Positions 61,452 through 64,000 of a stretch of DNA of 64,000 bases are shown here, one piece after another. The DNA is from Burkholderia sp. 8Y (GTDB taxonomy: Bacteria; Pseudomonadota; Gammaproteobacteria; Burkholderiales; Burkholderiaceae). The stretch is taken from assembly GCF_902506145.1 (NCBI RefSeq), contig NZ_LR733519.1, positions 1,292,157 to 1,356,156 of the forward strand, in the 5' to 3' direction. Position numbers and translations under genes: made by a program. Below the pieces are notes generated by a model. The model made no database searches. It had not been told where the DNA came from and saw only the letters and a program-made list of their open reading frames with translations. Within the stretch, counting starts at the first letter, position 1; each line of letters starts with the position of its first letter.

Positions 61452-62477
61452 ATGGCGACGATCCGTCCCCCACTCAACGAACGCATGTATGCGCCGTACA
61501 AGATCGCGGCGCTGGTGGAGGTGCTGGCGGAGCAAGGCATCGCGCCGGCAGACACGTTGCGCGGCACGGGCGTGAGCGTCGAGGCGTTGCAGGATGCGTC
61601 CGTGCTCACGTCCATCGGCCAGTACGCCACCGTGTGCCGTAATGCGATATCCCTGTCGTGCGATCCCGCGACGCCGTTCAAGGTCGGCAGAAAGCTGCAT
61701 CTGTCGGCTTACGGCATGTACGGCTATGCGCTCATGTCCTGCCTCTCGCTGCGGGACTACTTCAAGCTGGGCGTGAAGTACCATCGGCTTGCAACGCCGA
61801 CCGTTGCGATCGAATGGACCGAGTATCCGGACCGCATGGTCTGGACCTTTCCCGACGCCTTTATTTCCAGTCCATCGCGTGAGTTGCGCGAGTTCATCAT
61901 CGAGCAGCAATACACGCAGCATGTCACGCATCTTCAGGATGTCGCGGGCGGGTTGTGTCCGCCGGTGAAGGCATGTTTCTCGTACCCCGCGCCCGCTCAC
62001 GCGGACATTTACGCTGAGTATCTCGGCTGTCCCTGCTACTTCGATCAGGACCAATGCGCGCTGATCTACGACAGCGCGATTCTCGATCGCAAGCCGCAGC
62101 TCGCGCATCAGCTCACGGCGTCGCTGCTTCAGGAAACGTGCGACAGGCTCATTGGTCAGGCAAAGACATCGAGCGGCGTCGCGGGCGAGGTCTACCAGAT
62201 ACTGATGAGCACGCCCGGCGTCTTTCCCGGCATGGAGGCCACGGCCGAGCAGATGCACATGACGACGCGCACGTTGCGGCGGCGGCTGCAAGCGGAAGGC
62301 ACGTCGTTTCTCGCGATTGTCGACGACGTGCGCCGCTCGCTCGCGCTCGAATATCTGAAGACGACGAAGATGAGCACCGACGACGTCGCCATGTTGCTCG
62401 GCTTCAGCGACACGGCGAACTTTCGTCGTGCATTGAAACGCTGGACGGGTAAAGGACCGGGCGAGCTGCGGAAATAA
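61452..62477 (+). CDS. AraC-family regulator of the BKACE operon
   Basis: A 341-residue regulator with an N-terminal arabinose-binding-like (OruR/GbdR-type) sensor domain (about 15-210) and a C-terminal double helix-turn-helix (about 240-338; MTTRTLRRRLQAEGTSFLAIVDDVRRSLALEYL and VAMLLGFSDTANFRRALKRWTGKGPGEL). It is divergent from the BKACE operon across 155 bases and probably activates it in response to the imported acid. Confidence 0.9.
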   Translation: MATIRPPLNERMYAPYKIAALVEVLAEQGIAPADTLRGTGVSVEALQDASVLTSIGQYATVCRNAISLSCDPATPFKVGRKLHLSAYGMYGYALMSCLSLRDYFKLGVKYHRLATPTVAIEWTEYPDRMVWTFPDAFISSPSRELREFIIEQQYTQHVTHLQDVAGGLCPPVKACFSYPAPAHADIYAEYLGCPCYFDQDQCALIYDSAILDRKPQLAHQLTASLLQETCDRLIGQAKTSSGVAGEVYQILMSTPGVFPGMEATAEQMHMTTRTLRRRLQAEGTSFLAIVDDVRRSLALEYLKTTKMSTDDVAMLLGFSDTANFRRALKRWTGKGPGELRK

Positions 62478-62492
62478 GCTTCGCCGTCCTTA

Positions 62493-63374
62493 TTACTTTG
62501 AGACAGCCTTCAAGGCTTCCCGTACATGACGCACGAAGCGCGTCGTGACCGCATGCTCTCTCGCCGACGGCCACGCCAGCCCCACGCGCCACTTCGCGTG
62601 CTTGCCGTTGAGCGGCAGGACGGTTGCATCGCGCAGTAGATGCTGCGCACGCGACGGAATGAACGCGACGCCCACGCCCGCGGCCACCGACGTGAGCACC
62701 GATTGCACGTCTTCCGCGTGCTGCGTGATGTTCGGCACGAAACGGCGTTCGCCGCACCATCGGTCGATCTGCGCCGCGAGGCCCGGACCGCGTGCGCGCG
62801 ACAACGCAATGAAGCCGATATCGTTGAGCACGCCGAGGTCCGTCGGAAGGCGTTTGTAGCGGCTGTCGGCGGGCATCGCGAGCGCGAGACCTTCATCGAT
62901 CACTCTGAACGATGTGAGCCCGGTAGCGGCGGGCAGGCGCATGAAGCCGGCATCGAGCTTGCCCGCGAGAATGCGCCGGCTCTGTTCCGACGACGAAAGA
63001 TCGGAGAGCGTGATCGCTACGCCGGGATTCTGCTGGCGAAAGTCGGCAATGAGCCTCGGCACCAGCGTCAGCACCGAAAGACATATGCCGATGCGCAGAT
63101 GCCCGGATCGGCCGCTGCTGGCGTCGCGTGCGCGCGCGAGGATATCGTCGGCATCGCGGATCAATGCTTGCGCATCCGGCAGGAACGCTTCACCGAAGAG
63201 CGTCAACTCCGCGCCATGCCTGCCCCGCTCGAACAACTTGCCGCCGAGGCTCGCTTCGAGCGCACCGATCTGCTTGCTGAGAGCGGGCTGGCTCACGTGC
63301 AGCGCGTCCGCAGCGCGGCTGAAGTGGCGCAGTTCCGCGACCGCGAGAAATGCCTTCAACAGTTTGAGTTCCAT
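62493..63374 (-). CDS. LysR-family transcriptional regulator
   Basis: A 293-residue LysR-type protein: a helix-turn-helix at about residues 17-40 (HFSRAADALHVSQPALSKQIGALEASLGG) and an effector domain (GHLRIGICLSV...). It ends 15 bases from the convergent AraC gene and is divergent from the small basic protein at 63469. A short inverted repeat CATTT-TAC-AAATG lies in the shared 94-base gap. Target and ligand are unknown. Confidence 0.9.
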   Translation of the reverse strand: MELKLLKAFLAVAELRHFSRAADALHVSQPALSKQIGALEASLGGKLFERGRHGAELTLFGEAFLPDAQALIRDADDILARARDASSGRSGHLRIGICLSVLTLVPRLIADFRQQNPGVAITLSDLSSSEQSRRILAGKLDAGFMRLPAATGLTSFRVIDEGLALAMPADSRYKRLPTDLGVLNDIGFIALSRARGPGLAAQIDRWCGERRFVPNITQHAEDVQSVLTSVAAGVGVAFIPSRAQHLLRDATVLPLNGKHAKWRVGLAWPSAREHAVTTRFVRHVREALKAVSK

Positions 63375-63468
63375 TCGATGCCGTTATCGGATGCGGAAAA
63401 TCATTCATTTTACAAATGGAACGTCGAAGCGTGGAATGAGCGTAGGCATTTCACTCAGGAGACTAGAC

Positions 63469-63678
63469 ATGACATCTCGCACGACCGTGCGTCGTCGCGC
63501 TGCGGGTCGCGGCAACGAAACACAAGCTGAGACGCCTGCGGTGAAGGACGAACTGAACGCATCGCCTCGACCGCCGCGTTATCGGGCTTATGGTGCGGTC
63601 GGAAGCGAAGTGGAGGACAGCCCCGCGACCGGGTCCATCGCGCTGAGCTTTGCGGTAGTCAAACGCAGCCCACGATGA
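63469..63678 (+). CDS. Small basic hypothetical protein (69 aa)
   Basis: A 69-residue protein with a clear ribosome binding site (CAGGAG, 8 bases before ATG) and a conspicuously basic first third (MTSRTTVRRRAAGRG), followed by Pro/Ser-rich sequence. No family recognised. It is divergent from the LysR gene and converges on sdhB. The ribosome binding site is the main reason to believe it. Confidence 0.5.
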   Translation: MTSRTTVRRRAAGRGNETQAETPAVKDELNASPRPPRYRAYGAVGSEVEDSPATGSIALSFAVVKRSPR

Positions 63679-63724
63679 GCCGCGAGGAAGGATGGCGCGC
63701 GCCCGCGTCGGGGCGCGCGTGAGC

Positions 63725-64000
63725 TTAAACCGCCCGCCGCACCAGCATTTCCCTGATCTTGCCGATGGCCTTCGTCGGGTTGAGACCCTTCGGGCACACA
63801 TCGACGCAGTTCATGATCGTGTGGCAGCGGAACAGGCGATACGGGTCTTCCAGGTTGTCGAGACGCTCGCCGGTCGCCTGATCGCGGCTATCGGCGATAA
63901 AGCGATACGCCTGCAGCAAGCCCGCCGGACCCACGAACTTGTCCGGATTCCACCAGAAGCTCGGGCACGATGTCGAGCAGCTCGCGCACAGAATGCACTC
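63725..64000 (-). CDS. sdhB: Succinate dehydrogenase iron-sulfur subunit, C-terminal part
   Basis: The C-terminal ~91 residues of SdhB; the N-terminal [2Fe-2S] domain lies beyond the window. It has the [19 protein letters not shown] cluster motif and the [18 protein letters not shown] motif, giving the cysteines for the [4Fe-4S] and [3Fe-4S] centres. The residue between the second and third cluster cysteines is Ser rather than the more common Cys, which is not a ligand position. SdhB passes electrons from SdhA to ubiquinone. Confidence 0.94.
   Translation of the reverse strand, partial: ECILCASCSTSCPSFWWNPDKFVGPAGLLQAYRFIADSRDQATGERLDNLEDPYRLFRCHTIMNCVDVCPKGLNPTKAIGKIREMLVRRAV

Noticed and set aside
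1..64000. CRISPR arrays, tRNA or rRNA genes, insertion sequences, integrases and prophage genes.
   Set aside because: None seen on either strand. The only tandem repeats are the 18-bp lipoprotein units, the decayed kinase 3' ends and the short operator repeats.

Overview
The window looks like a replicon segment of a high-GC betaproteobacterium of the Burkholderia / Caballeronia / Paraburkholderia group. The basis is the very high GC with strong third-position bias, the many SDR, LysR and sugar-ABC genes, the Burkholderia-type small families (DUF4148, DUF2934) and the benABCD and sdhB sequences. It is dense accessory metabolism. No rRNA, tRNA, CRISPR array, intact insertion sequence or prophage was seen.

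Left part (1-7.3 kb): the 3' half of a benzoate dioxygenase operon (benA partial, benB, benC, benD), a LacI-type regulator divergent from a phytanoyl-CoA-dioxygenase-like enzyme, and a SoxCD/SorAB-like sulfite dehydrogenase pair. From 7.3 to 16.5 kb runs a nine-gene minus-strand operon: split transketolase, SDR, a ribose-type ABC importer with a DUF2291 lipoprotein, an FGGY kinase and a second SDR. It is controlled by a divergent DeoR-type repressor and looks like a complete import-oxidise-phosphorylate-cleave route for an unidentified polyol or sugar. From 17.8 to 24.3 kb a second ribose-type ABC operon carries two paralogous binding proteins, two permeases and an SMP-30 lactonase. A 53-residue ORF resembling an antitoxin tail lies beyond its end.

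Middle (24.6-50 kb): an orphan HWE/HisKA_2-type histidine kinase, a YdeP-like molybdopterin oxidoreductase, a DUF1254 protein, and a tightly coupled operon of TonB receptor, YfiR and a membrane GGDEF-EAL protein. These are followed by an SDR lacking the catalytic Tyr, a response regulator, a hybrid kinase, a CopC / outer-membrane / DUF2946 probable copper group, a repeat-bearing lipoprotein, a SulP transporter, a trypsin-like protease with several small orphan proteins, and TetR and LysR regulators, the latter divergent from a YbfB-type MFS exporter.

Right part (50-64 kb): a probable redox/envelope-stress locus with Ohr, two DUF4148 proteins, an OmpR/EnvZ-type two-component system, a DipZ-like protein and a periplasmic thioredoxin. 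Three of its intergenic regions share direct repeats of GATAC spaced one helical turn apart, which I read as the operator of the local response regulator. The 3' end of the kinase gene is followed by two decayed tandem copies of itself. Next comes a BKACE / MFS / SDR / SDR operon divergent from an AraC regulator (beta-keto acid catabolism, substrate unknown), a LysR gene, a small basic protein and the 3' part of sdhB running off the end of the window.
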